Positions 13,991 through 25,764 of a stretch of DNA of 64,000 nt are shown here, piece by piece (position 1 is the first letter of the stretch; every line of letters starts with the position of its first letter). Under the pieces are notes generated by a model, which did not search any database, was not told the DNA's origin, and saw nothing but the letters and a program-made list of their open reading frames with translations. Source of the stretch: Paralvinella palmiformis (taxonomy: Eukaryota; Annelida; Polychaeta; Terebellida; Alvinellidae); the NCBI GenBank assembly GCA_025642065.1, contig JAODUP010000018.1:194501-258500 (forward strand), given 5' to 3'. The position numbers were made by a program, and so were the translations under genes.

Positions 13991-14217
13991 CTACTGTTAT
14001 CGGGATGTCACATGCTAGGCTGACCACATCAGAACTAGCGTTCACAATAACCGTGGCCTGTAACTGGTCAGGGAAGAATCTAATAGTGGTAGCTTTATCA
14101 TTATTTTTAACTGCTGTCGCTATTTTGTTTTAAAAAGAATCCTTGTAATCTGAGTTTACACATATAATTGCAGGTTATGTGCTGAGAGTTTTACTTATAT
14201 GTTTGCATAAGTTTATG

Positions 14218-14243
14218 TATATATATATATATATATATATATA
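14218..14243. repeat. (AT)n microsatellite
   Basis: Perfect AT run. Confidence 0.95.
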
Positions 14244-15107
14244 CAGTACCCCTATGTCTGCATGGAGGTATGTATCGACGCCTTTGTCCGCGCTTGTGGT
14301 ATCTGTCTACACCTATGTGTATGTCTAAGGCTGTAATACAGACATAGAATATACATAAATGGGTGTGGATATGACTGATGTGGGAAGAAGGAAAAACCCA
14401 CTGATTTGTGGTCTATATATAGATCAGTGCCTCGTTATGCGTCTAGGTCAGTATCGCCAAGTCTTACCACTTAAGTGAGTAAGAAGCTAGCTGTATTACT
14501 CACTATTCTGTATTAGTTTTGTTGTACTATTATGTATGCTACCAGTTCACTATTTTATAACATCATTAGGACCAATTATGCCAGATATATAATCAGATTT
14601 TCTGCCCCTGGGTTTGGTCGAATTTGAAGGTTTCTTGGAAATGTCTCAACGCACTGCCCCGCGCGCAGCCAGCGTGTGGGTGTGCTTGTCTTCGTGGGTG
14701 TGTTCAGTAAAAGCGAGGGTTGAATCCTATGGCAGACCCGACTTTGATGATGGGGGCTGTGACGGGTTAGACGCTGTCTGGCACACATCTGCTCTGAAGC
14801 AAGCAGATCATTTTCCCAACAAAACAATGCCATGTCTGTTATGATCTGTGAAGATAATGTCATGTCGGTACAAAGTTTGTTGTCAGAAATCTTTGTCTGG
14901 GAGACAGCAGTCTAGGCTGACCTCCCGCCTGACCAACCTTTGACCCGTGCTCTTGCGTTAGGCTGTTCTTGGTGGGATCACTAGCACCACTTCAGAAGGG
15001 TGTGGGCGTTGAATGGGTCTAGGATGAAGTGTGTGTGTGTATATATATGTGTCCATTGAGATGATTCATGTTATATACATTCATACAGTATATAGGTATG
15101 GATCTAA

Positions 15108-15109
<2 letters not shown>

Positions 15110-15145
<36 letters not shown>
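15110..15145. repeat. (AT)n microsatellite flanked by an inverted repeat
   Basis: The AT run is bordered by ATGAATCAT (15143-15151); ATGATTCAT lies at about 15060-15068, upstream of the run. Confidence 0.95.
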
Positions 15146-15148
<3 letters not shown>

Positions 15149-16649
15149 TCATCCCAAATCTACAGAGTTTTACACCTAATTCAAACCATTTACACCCATC
15201 CCATTTCCATTTTTGTTTACTCATATAAACCTACCATTCGCTGGTAATGGATCTGCCGGTTCTCATGGCAAATAGGTTATTCATATCAGCAGCGCGAAAA
15301 ACAGAGGAAATATGGTAATCCTACAACTAGCATTTTCCAGTTTCTGTAATTCAACTAGTAGATACAGAGTTATTGACTTTCAAAGTGGCTGTCAAATAGA
15401 CATTGGAAGGTGTTCTGTCCGACTAGTTTGTGGGTGTCAAAATCACTTTGGCTGAAAGTGAATATTTTTGGGCAAATGGCTTATGAGGGCCCGGTCTGTG
15501 CGTGCGTGTGCGTGCGTGCCTTGTTTTTGTACTCCTAAATATTTTAACTGATGAGTGTACAGGATAAGACCTCCAATCAGTATATCTTGCCATTAAGATA
15601 AACGATAAATAAAAAAATGAATTGACGAGTAAAGACAAAAGGCAAAACTATTTTTATGGAAATAAATTGTGAGTTATGATGAATGTGGCTTTGGCTCGTA
15701 ACATGTTGCTGAAATGGCTCATTGTTGCACCATATGTTGCCTTGGTGACAGCAGAATTGTGTTTATCTTGTTTGGTTAACACAAACAGGATGTATTTGTA
15801 TCTCTGCAACATGATCGTATAAAACATCACCATATGGCAAGACTGAATGAATATTTAAAAAATCCATCATATATCTGTAGAATTTATATTTTTGCCAAAA
15901 TGTTCAAATTGAATCAGCGTGCTAACTTCACTACTGGATGCTTGTAATGGCCTTAAAATGTTCATATTTCATTCCAACTAAGTTAATGATCGCTGCACTG
16001 TAGCTTATATAAGCATTGTTTGGTGGTTTGTAATGTAGATTGGAATGCAGCTGTGTAATACAATCATCAGATTTTACTTGCGATATGATCATTATAAACA
16101 ACCTTGTGCATAAAGTACTGCTTTGTATATGTGGGTATAATTCACGCAAATTCAAAACTCTGGGCTTACCAACTAGAAACACCGTGTAGAGTTGGTATCT
16201 TCTTTTTTTGGGGGCTGTTTTGTTGTTGTTAAGTAATTCGTATGAACGCTGTTCTGTATATTGTGAACGTATAATCTCCCCTTTAGACACTGCCAGTTAT
16301 TTATATATTAATGATTTAGTTGATGATCATCGGTGGACATTCTGATCTTTTGTCATTACGTGGAGCCATACTGTAACACTAACAGTTCTCTTAGTTGTTC
16401 ATACTTACTGAGTACCATAACTTATCATCTGGTCATATTAATATGATGTTCTGCTACCTACTTCACTGTTAGATACATTAGCCAGGCTGAATTAATGCAG
16501 CAAACTGATTAACCACCATTACTGTGATCAGTGTCGACACCCATTACTGATAATTGATGCAGTGTGAAGGCCCCCTCCTCGTACATTTACTTGTACAAAT
16601 AAATATACGACCTACATATTATGAAGTCCTTTTTAGCTGACTGGCTATC

Positions 16650-16651
<2 letters not shown>

Positions 16652-16694
<43 letters not shown>

Positions 16695-16776
16695 ATATAT
16701 GTGTGTGTTTGCGTGCGTGTGTGTCCCTGGGGTCAGCATTTGTGGGGACCTTGCAGAAGCTAACTCTAGCCAACTA

Positions 16777-16839
<63 letters not shown>
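16652..16839. repeat. Two (AT)n tracts and (GA)n
   Basis: (AT)n 16652-16702, a unique segment, (AT)n 16778-16815 and (GA)n to 16839. Confidence 0.95.
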
Positions 16840-19800
16840 TTATAAGGTATGCTATATTAATATTTAAGCATTTTGTGGGGGGGTTGTCAGTAAGTTACAC
16901 CCATTTGTTAGTTATCAGCTCTTTCCGTGCTATGCTATTAATTATATGATGACTGACAGCAGTGACAACTTCTTACTCAGATCTCAGAAAGGTGTACTGT
17001 ACAGTCACTCCACTTTTGGATTTTCCATTCACCATCAATATCCGCCCCCACAGCTTGGAAACTTCCACGTTCTAACTAGTTTGGTATTTGATGAGGTTTG
17101 CCTACGCCTCCAGAAAAAAAAGAGTACAAACTATTTCCTGTGTGTAGTTGGAGCTTGGCGGAGGACCCTCCTCACTGTACACGGAAATGTTACAAGTGAC
17201 CTCTCAGCGTGTGGACATGGGCGGCTACATCATACAGTCCTTGTACCTGGCCAGGTGACCGCTTGTTCGGCTCGTGATAGTATAGCCTTAATGATCGGAC
17301 TTCGGGCGTTCTAGCAACGCGAAGTCTAATCGTGTCACATGCACATATAGGAAATGAAGCTTAATCCTGGTATTGAATAAATCCCCTCGCTATCGTGTAT
17401 CTCAGTTGAAGAGAGCCCAATGTGAAACCAGAAAGGTAGAGTGTTTATGTTACACTCACCTATCGGTAATCAAACAGCTGTTCGTAGATAAGCTATGCTC
17501 GGGCTAAACCGGCATAAGAGTTGTTAAGTGTTCTAATGGCAATATTAGACGATGAAAACCAGGTTTATTGTGCCGAGTTATCGGACGACTCTTAATATTG
17601 GGACTAGGTGCACATTTCGATTGGGATCCGCAGAACAAAGAGAACAGAACTCTAGCCGACAAATAGAGATGGCACACACCAACCCAGAACACGGCGTCCT
17701 GAACAAACACGTCGATCCGATAACCCAAGTACACGCGACTAGGTAAACATCATATTTAGGCATTACAAACACGACCAAATGGATGAACTTGGTGAACGTA
17801 CAGAGTAAGGAAACCCGTGTGTCCGTGTTATTATAGCCGAGCACGATATGATCTCGCACGTCCAGCATGGAGGCTGGCCAGTGGCCTTGCCAAGAATCTT
17901 CTTCTATGTTTGCCAACATCACACATTGTCTAGGCAGTGCCGTCAACATGTCGTGGAAGTGGTTGTTGGCTTGCGGCTAAAATGAGGAGATGGGGGGATA
18001 CCTTTGAGAGCGACGAGTTTGAAATTGTTTGATGTTAGCTTTGCTCGCTCGCGCGCGCACACCCAGATATACTGAAACAATGGTAGCGAATGACCTACTC
18101 TGTCATGATGTAGTTGTTGTATGTGTTACATTATGATGGCATTGGCCATCTAGCGATAGCCATTCCGGCACATTACGCCGGACCTCTGGTACTTGGAGTC
18201 GTTTATTGATAGTAAGATTGTTATCCAGTCGTTGTACGGTGTAGAACGTATAAAGGAGTCCTGTTTAATATCGGTCAACAACCGATCAATGGCTACCGTA
18301 ATACCTCCATTACTAGCGGACCAATTATTTACATGATGAATTGGCCCAAGGTAACTACTACTACAGCCGCTGTACAGGGACGCTAACAATTCTGGCTTCA
18401 TATGTGTCGTTCGGGAAGCTTTCTGTGCATAATGGTAGTGATAAAGTGTTTGTGAAGATGGGGATATGATCGTTTAGATATGTCATTTATTCTGTGGAAC
18501 ATCCACTGTCTTAAACTGGACCAACCTCATTTGATGTTCCTTGGCAGACCACTATTGGAATACTCTTCAGATAATAGATTGGATGAGACTAAAATGAAGA
18601 TATTTGGTGTGAGTTTACCTTATTATTATTATTGGCAGACTTATGTTTAGATGTATTTGTTACTAGGTGGTGTCCTGTTAGTTTGAGTATTTGTTTTCTG
18701 TTGGCAATTGTCACAAGTGTCATCATATACTTCAGCACATTGCAAGTGTTTATTCATGTTTCATTGTGGTTCAACCTGTCTTGATTGTTACGATGATCAC
18801 ATTTTGTGTGTGATTGATTAATTGATTTACCTATCAATATCTGAAAGAGCTCAGCCAGACTTAGTCTATTCTTCACGTGGCTCAATGCATCTGATTAAAT
18901 TGCATTAGTTTCTGGGATTACCATGTCCTGCTGTCACAGGTACACACACATACCTGCGAGCGCGCACCCACGCACGCACACTCCGTGTGACACAATCATC
19001 CCATTACGCACGTGATAGAATTGCTGGAAAATTACCTGTATTGGTCAGAATACAAACTCACACCAAGTGATCTGGTCACTTAGCTCGGTAAGATTGTCCA
19101 CAAACTGGTGTTTACCCTGGTCTTTGCCTTTTGTCCGCTGTGAGCGCTGACCAATCACAGCCGTAGTTGTATCTTATACAAACATTCTAATGGCTAACTA
19201 ACTTCAGTGGCTCAGCCGTTGAAAGAACATCCCCCTCCCTCACTGTTTAAGACAACAAAGAATACAATCACACACATTGACCATTCACTGCTGGTCACTG
19301 TACAGTAAATATTGTTCTATATAAAGGAATATCTGATGCACTAAGTGGTAGACCGCTGGTTTGTTTGTGCCCTAAAAGATGTTTTTGTTGCCGGTTTTTT
19401 TTGTCATAAAATATGGTGGTTTATCCACACCAAGTTTACAAAGCAGTTAATTTAGTCATTGTTAGCGTATTGCAGGTAACAAGATTCCGGTGCCAATCTA
19501 TTATAAATACGGTTATTCTTTACTATTGTTAACTATACCGTGGACACTCGCTATTAATCATTATCTGATATTGAGGTACTCATGCATTGTGCATCTTTCA
19601 TAGCTATTAGTGGCTGCTCCGTGTGCTGAGTTATTGATAAAGCAGGCGTAGAAAACCGGTGAAAATTCATTTTATGCTAACATAATGCTGTTACTAAAAT
19701 AATTATGCTATGGCTTATCCCCTGACTGAAGACGTATGGTAACTTAGAAATTAATCCATGAATATTGTATAGGCATTGGTTGATGCCATCATTGTGGACA

Positions 19801-20424
19801 TCTGGTTCTGGTTTTCGGTTATTAATTAATGGCCACTCCATGTCTGATGGCACCTGCAGGGCTAATCCTCCCCTGGCGATTCCTCACTAATTACTTCACA
19901 GAATTAGTTTTCATTCTGTTTACAGGATTAGTTTTCAAGGATGTGGATATTAATTGACTCCGCCACTGATGATACTTGAGCACTCTATTGATGTCTGTAT
20001 GAGCGTAACCATATGTGTGTGTGTGTGTATGTGTGTACGCGTTTTCTTTTCTTTTGTCGCTTATTGTAATTTCATAGCAGCGTTATTAACCGTTCTCAAC
20101 CCGTTTCATTACAGATATATTCTTTCCAGATTTGAAAAAGGTAACTTGTATAGCAGTTGTTATGCGGCCGTAGTTAGAGGCTTCTTAGTTAGTTAGTAGC
20201 TTGGTATAACAAAATACCAGTATTCCATTCTGTTAACCGTCCCTATTGTTTTCCTGTGAAAATTGTTCGGTTTCGTGTCTCCACTTGACATTTATCATAT
20301 ATGGCCGTGCTGTGCTATTCTCTACATTTAACTCTTCTGGAAACCCACTAAATGGACATTTGTAATAGTCTGGTTAATGCATGCCATCACCTACAATCCT
20401 CCCACCAGTATGTATGCATGCATA

Positions 20425-20425
<1 letters not shown>

Positions 20426-20460
<35 letters not shown>
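20426..20460. repeat. (AT)n microsatellite
   Basis: Perfect AT run. Confidence 0.96.
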
Positions 20461-20463
<3 letters not shown>

Positions 20464-20699
20464 CAAAAGCTGCTGGTCTAATAAGTAGAGTCAAGTGTAT
20501 TGACCGGGTTAGGTACTTACTCAAAGATTAATAATATATGGTCTATCTACTTAATCCACGTGGTAGTGGTGGTGGAGGTGATGGTTGTTCACAATATGCA
20601 ATGAAGGATGATTTATGTCTGTACATTGTAGTGTTAAAAAGACAGTATGGAATTTAGAGGGTTTTATTACTATTTGGTGTTCGGTACAGGTAGCTCTTG

Positions 20700-21170
20700 T
20701 TGTTGATTAAATAGCAGTGGACGACGTCGGGCGGTATGGTATGATCGTCCTAAGTTATAAGTACGGCCTTACGCTGTGTTGGTGTTACAAAGGAAGGTAG
20801 ATTATGGTTCGGTGGACTATTTTTACCTGAGTGACATCGCTGGTGGCGAGGTGCGTCCCCGCTCTGGTCCAATGATCACAAATCACAAGCAGGTAGCCAG
20901 AATGTGCTGTGGGAAGTAGCGGCGGAAAGATGGCGCCCTCTATTGCACGCCGCTGCTTGCCGTCATCCAGCGACGCACGCACGCCATCCATCCACCCACC
21001 ACCGCATACCTCGGCGGCAGCGTGGGATGTTAAGAGCTGTCCCAGTCCATTGGGTGTGACCGTCACACTTCGCTGTGCAGCGAGACAGCCAGCCGTTCGT
21101 GTTATCGCGCCTGCTCTCTTTCAAGCTCATAAAATGGAGAGAGGGTCACGAAGAATACTAGGCTGCTGCT
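20700..21170 (+). promoter_or_regulatory. CpG-dense candidate promoter upstream of mir-8
   Basis: The stretch is unusually rich in CpG for this window and free of long microsatellites. At 20911-20937 it has GGGAAGTAGCGGCGGAAAGA followed directly by TGGCGCC: ETS-like GGAA cores and a YY1-like AAGATGGCG (20927-20935). In animals such motifs commonly sit near CpG-type transcription starts. It lies about 1.5-2 kb upstream of the mir-8 hairpin on the same strand, so a start for the primary mir-8 transcript is plausible. The 87-residue open frame across it (20909-21172) has no recognisable domain and is probably a by-product of base composition. No TATA box is evident. Confidence 0.35.
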
Positions 21171-21704
21171 AGGATGTTGGCTGGCTGGCAAATGCCCGTC
21201 TCTCTAGTAAGGAATATGTTCGGATGTGACTGTACGGGGCGTGTTTCACCAATATCTTCAGGCAGGCAGGCCAGACTCTTTCAAGATCACCAGGAATGTG
21301 TAATTAGCCTCTAAGGCAAGTCATCCTTTCGGTGTTGTGTCTGATTTGATGTGCCTTTTTTTGGTGAACTTCTCTACCAATGACCAGTTAGTAAGCTTAG
21401 ATGTCGGTATAACTATGATTGGGTACCTGCCTTGTTGTATAGGACGTCTCCCGTGAGACCAATTGGTGGCAGTCACCGGTTGTTTTTTGTGTGTGTCTGT
21501 TGCATAGAGCAATGAAAGTGATATCGGCGTCTAGCTTGTGAGGGGTGTAGTTTTAACATACGTTAGATAAAAAGCAGGCCTATTGCATGCAGGCTGCATG
21601 TGACTCTTGTCCAGCCATGTGTGTCCACGTATGCATATAGTTTTGTAGCTTTGAATTTCAGATACCGTTGTACTGTTCGCAGAGGTAAGCCATCACGCCA
21701 AAGG

Positions 21705-21741
<37 letters not shown>
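21705..21741. repeat. (AT)n(GT)n microsatellite
   Basis: About 18 nt of AT then 20 nt of GT. Confidence 0.95.
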
Positions 21742-22317
21742 ATAAAATTGATTTAATACATCTGTTTTAATGTTGTAATTTTGTGAATCCATGTATAAAT
21801 GATAATGTGCTAAAACTGGGAAAAAATTCACCAGCACCTCAGTGACATCGGCACGAAAAGGAACAGCTGCTGTGAATTTCTTCTCTTATTGGTTGTATAC
21901 ATCAACAGATGTTGTTACTGACAGGATGTGTTCAGAATGTATCTGTACTAAACACTGCTTGTACTGGACTCGATGCCTCGGACCACAAGCGCACAAGCAT
22001 CCACACACACACATTGCTTGATGTCCTGCACATCACCAAAGATTGGATGACATGGTGTGCCCGTACACCATGCTCTCTTTGCATCTCTATCTGTGTATAT
22101 GGATCGTAGTTGGCTTGAAGTATCAGGAGATCACTGTCTGAGGGATGCATGACGATAGGTGGCCACAAGCTACACTGTCCTCTCACGGCACGTGAATCAT
22201 CTCTGTGTATAGATGTTGGTAACAATTGTCATCAAGATGGAAAACTCACAACAACTACAACAGAAGGTACATGTGCAATCCAGTAACAGATTGACATGTG
22301 TCAGCAATGCCTGTTGT

Positions 22318-22400
22318 CACTACTGCTACCATTACTACCACTGCTACTACTGCTGCTGCTACTACTACCACCACCACCATCGCTACTGTATTACCACCAC
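22318..22400. repeat. Trinucleotide-rich CTA/CTG/CCA tract
   Basis: Imperfect runs of CTACTG, CTGCTG and CCACCA; about 260 nt upstream of mir-8. Confidence 0.85.
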
Positions 22401-22664
22401 TACGTTGCTCTATCACCTGTTTAGAGCCCAGAGAAGGATAACTCCTGGTCCGATGTTACTGTAACTGCTTGTGTGCGTGTGTGCGCATGTGCATCCAATG
22501 CCACACACTGATGGGTTGCTGCCCTTGCTGGGGTGGTTTGGCCACCCGGGGGGCAGCCGGAGCACAAAGTACCGTTACAATAGCTGAACGGGAAACAAAA
22601 ACCAGCCCGTATCCGGCCACTCTAGCTAGCTAGGGGAAAAAGACTTTTTGGGGGGTTCTGGCGT

Positions 22665-22686
22665 CATCTTACCGGACAGCATTAGA
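22665..22686 (+). ncRNA. mir-8: mature miR-8-5p (star arm)
   Basis: This is the 5' arm of the hairpin. It is complementary to the 3p arm with one bulge and a few wobble or mismatched positions. Ends are placed by comparison with known miR-8-5p and may shift by a base. Confidence 0.88.
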
Positions 22687-22705
22687 CTTCTGTGTTGGCA
22701 ACTTC

Positions 22706-22728
22706 TAATACTGTCAGGTAAAGATGTC
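22706..22728 (+). ncRNA. mir-8: mature miR-8-3p (guide arm)
   Basis: The seed is AAUACUG (22707-22713), shared by miR-8, miR-200b, miR-200c and miR-429. The continuation UCAGGUAAAGAUGUC is the protostome form; vertebrate members diverge after the seed. This is the guide strand in other animals. Confidence 0.96.
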
Positions 22729-22740
22729 TCCAGGGTCCCG

Positions 22741-22748
22741 TGACGTCA
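22741..22748. promoter_or_regulatory. CRE-like palindrome beside mir-8
   Basis: TGACGTCA is the perfect CREB/ATF palindrome, 13 nt past the miR-8-3p end. It overlaps the CNNC processing motif, so it may have no transcriptional role. It could also arise by chance. Confidence 0.3.
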
Positions 22749-23848
22749 TGGAGATAGCCCCGTCACATGACAGCCCACCACTCACTCCGTTAGATCCATC
22801 TCTGAGCTGGGACGACCGTACGTACACCGGTTAACATCGACACGGCCAGCCTGTGCCTCTTTCTGAACTGATCAACGTTTCTCTACAAGTCTTGTGTCTT
22901 CTTCAGTGTCACAACATTTAGTCTGTTTCTGTAGCACCTATCTCTGACAAACACACTATCTCTCTGTCCGTCAGTAATCGGCTCATGCTGAATAGCGGGG
23001 TGATTGCTCCGAGTATTCAACGTGGGGTGGTTTTCGTTAATAGGCTGACATGTATAAAGGGCCCCCCGGTAAGCCCGACTCGTGCATAGTGCTATGTTTC
23101 TGGTATCTAGGTGTATATGTAAAACCAGTGAAACTCTTACCGGTAATGTAAAGGAACGCCGATTCTCTACCTGGATTGCGTTCATCATGTCATTCTATTC
23201 GTAAGCGGTGCCGGTAATTTGTACAGAATCGTTTCTCTAGTTTATGTAAACTTTCCGGATGTTCTGCCATTAATATGTCAAACTACAAAAACTTTACTCG
23301 AAATATAAGCCGATTCCCTTGCTCATGTAATCGAACCAGAATGGCAGAACTCTGGGAATTATTTTTTAGTTTTTGTTACATGTGTATACTTCTGTGTGTA
23401 TGGAATAAGCTAGTCAGTGCACTCATAAGTCACCTAAACGTCATGATTAATCAGACTGACGATTAGAAAATGTGAATGTGAAACTGGTAAATGTTTTCTG
23501 AATGTTTGTGACACGGAGATATGGGTGCTTGCTTACACACCACGATATTTTTGTGCTGCTGCTGCTGCTTCTAAAGTAGATATATGCCATTTACGGCCAT
23601 CTGTTAAACTAAAGTAACAATTCACTCGATTGCTAGTGGGTTTATTAATATTTATGACCAGCCAGTGGGAGGCTATGATTATACGTGTAAAAATTGTGTA
23701 GCAACAGTACATTAGTTATTTTAAACGCAGAAATCACACCACTACCAACCAACCCCCCATCCCGCCCCCAAACCGTCTCCCTCTCACTGCCGACCCGAAA
23801 TTAGCACATATTCTAAGAAAGTCTCTTCCGACCTGCCTGTACGTACAG

Positions 23849-23921
23849 ACAAAATTTTACCTTTCAAGTCCGACTCGATTTCGTTACACGCGCCCCAAAC
23901 TAGTCTAGACCCAGAAACCAG
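23849..23921 (+). CDS. Candidate exon with consensus CAG|GTGAGT donor
   Basis: An acceptor-like tract (CTTCCGACCTGCCTGTACGT then ACAG, AG at 23847-23848) and a perfect donor (CCAG|GTGAGT at 23922) enclose 73 nt. One frame is open, reading KILPFKSDSISLHAPQTSLD then PET, and leaves phase 2. That frame is also open upstream to about 23729 through a Pro-rich, C-rich run. About 1.1 kb downstream of mir-8, it could instead be a non-coding exon of the mir-8 host transcript. Confidence 0.25.
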
Positions 23922-25613
23922 GTGAGTGAAATTCTAATGCAGTTACTCACCGCTAGACTTCATGGGATGTTTACATTCTTTCGGTTTGAGGTATATAGTC
24001 CCGGTTTTTCATCCTGTGGCGTTTTTTTATAGTTGATTGCCACTTTACATAAGGTAGGCTAGCCTCTATCTTGCTGCGTCAGCTTAGATTTGGGTTGATG
24101 TGGCACAGATAACCAGACCACAGAATTTGGGCTTCTAGTTATTTTCTTCCTTCATCGAAAGAGTTCCTTTTAGCGGTAGAAATAGCCAGTTATATCCAAA
24201 GAAAGCCCCCCCCCCCCATCCCCCCCCCCATCCATTCGGTCACCGATGGGGTGTTGCTTCTGTTTTGGGCAAACCCCAGATCTTGTGCTGGCTAATTGAA
24301 TTATTCAACTTATGATGAGATCTGGCTGAACTTCCACTCAGACAGGGGATCCACACATGGCTAATTACTAAAACCGAAAATCCATATCTGGCAGACTTTC
24401 CAGTTGGATCAGGAATCCAGCTGGATAAATTTAGGATCCCCCCCCCGACCAGCAGACCACATCTGGTTAGGTTCCAAACCAGCAGCTACCAGCTTAGCAT
24501 CGAATCCAGATATGTGTATCCACATTGATCTGGAATATAGATCTTGTATTTTTATCTTTGTGTTGGCTATTAATATCAATGTACTGGTTATTCTCTGCGG
24601 TGCATAGATCTCATTATTCAAACTGGGGCCATTATTGATTTTTGTTATTATTCACCCTAATTATTTACAGTCAAGGTAGTTCAGCATCGTTTAATCACTG
24701 ACGTCCAATCAGCTCAGTCTTCCGTGATATGTTGAAGCGAAGTGGCAAGGATGTCGAAAATGGGCCGGTCAGTCCTCGATTACCGTAGACACATTTGTCA
24801 GGTTGGTAACACCTACACTTTGTGACCCGGCCACTGGAACAGCTGAGCTTTAGGGGGATCAGAGATCAATAAATAAATACTGGCTGACTGTTAGATATCG
24901 ATCTCATTTGTCTGTGTGTAGCAATTTAATATTAGTCGATTGGTTCGGCTATTTGTTGGCCTGATGGTAATACCTTGGTAGATAGAGAGATGTGCTGAAT
25001 GTTCTCTAACTGAAAGTCAATGATGTGATGATGTTCATGGGGTTGACTTGCCGCTGAACTGGATTATGAGGTACAGGGTGTGTATGTACGCGCGCGCGTA
25101 TGTGTGTGGCCTTGGTTTAAATCATGTTTACATTCTTGGACTAAAACCCCCAAAAAACATGACCATTAGATTATGGTGGCAGTTGTCTCAAATAGCCAAA
25201 TCGGATCATTGTTAGTCAGCGATTATCAACTTCTGCCCATTTTAGGATGGTCTTGGTTCAGTTTTGCTGAAGATAATTTCTAGGCCTACCAAATTGCAGC
25301 CACTGATAGAAGCCGCTTATCTTTTACCGAGATGGAAAAAATATAGCCCCATTGTTTTTACACCGAATGGAAGATTTCGTGTTGTTCATTTATAAATATG
25401 TGGATTGGATGGGTGTGTGTGCCTGTTTGGTGGGTGTCGTAGGTATTCGGTGTTTATGACTAACTAGGGTGCACCTGGTTGACTGTTGAACAATGATAAA
25501 AACAAATATCAGGTGTTTTGTGGCATATTGATTCACGATGATATCTAGGCGTTTTATACAATAGATCGCTGATGTGTCTTTTGTGTGTATTTCATTCTAT
25601 CTCATTACCCCAG

Positions 25614-25764
25614 TTCCACATCTGACGAGGACAAGGATGTTTTAAGCAGAAGCTCTCTTTCTATCTCCGTTTATATATGGCCTCCACTTAACAAACAGTA
25701 TCCTTCTTGTTTAAACTCAACCTGCGCGACTCGCCGCGTTGTAGTGGGCATTTTCAGAACGACA
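25614..25764 (+). CDS. Candidate internal coding exon, unrecognised
   Basis: A strong acceptor with a long pyrimidine tract (TTCATTCTATCTCATTACCC then CAG, AG at 25612-25613) is followed by an open frame of one base plus 50 codons. A donor ACA|GTGAGT follows at 25765. The peptide starts STSDEDKDVLSRSSLSISVY, an acidic, Ser-rich stretch, and ends TRRVVVGIFRTT. The incoming phase fits the candidate exon 23849-23921, and the outgoing phase 0 fits the exon at 58584. No domain is recognised. It could be chance splice-like sequence. Confidence 0.3.

Larger units (their letters stand above)
8871..20699. other. Unannotated DNA with AT microsatellites and mild CpG patches
   Basis: CpG rises near 9840-10460, 13100-13850 and 17040-18060. 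The open frames there (139 codons at 13099, 122 at 16946, 123 minus at 17578) show no domain, no splice-bounded structure and no codon bias I can see. Confidence 0.5.
22653..22738 (+). ncRNA. mir-8: mir-8 microRNA precursor (miR-8/200 family)
   Basis: A hairpin is visible. The 5' arm 22665-22686 reads CATCTTACCGGACAGCATTA plus GA, the loop is 22687-22705, and the 3' arm 22706-22728 begins TAATACTGTCAGGTAAAGAT and ends GTC. The arms pair over about 22 bp with a bulge, and CTGG (22658-22661) pairs with CCAG (22730-22733) to extend the lower stem. The 3' arm matches the known protostome miR-8-3p along its whole length. The 5' arm differs from fly miR-8-5p, as remembered, at one base. Processing signals fit: UGUG in the apical loop (22691-22694) and a CNNC motif (CGTC, 22744-22747) starting 16 nt after the 3p end. 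miR-8 is a bilaterian microRNA; in flies it acts on atrophin, Wnt and insulin-type growth control, and its vertebrate miR-200 relatives act in epithelia. No coding exon overlaps it, so it looks intergenic or inside a non-coding host transcript. The call is close to certain; its function in this animal is inferred. Confidence 0.97.
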
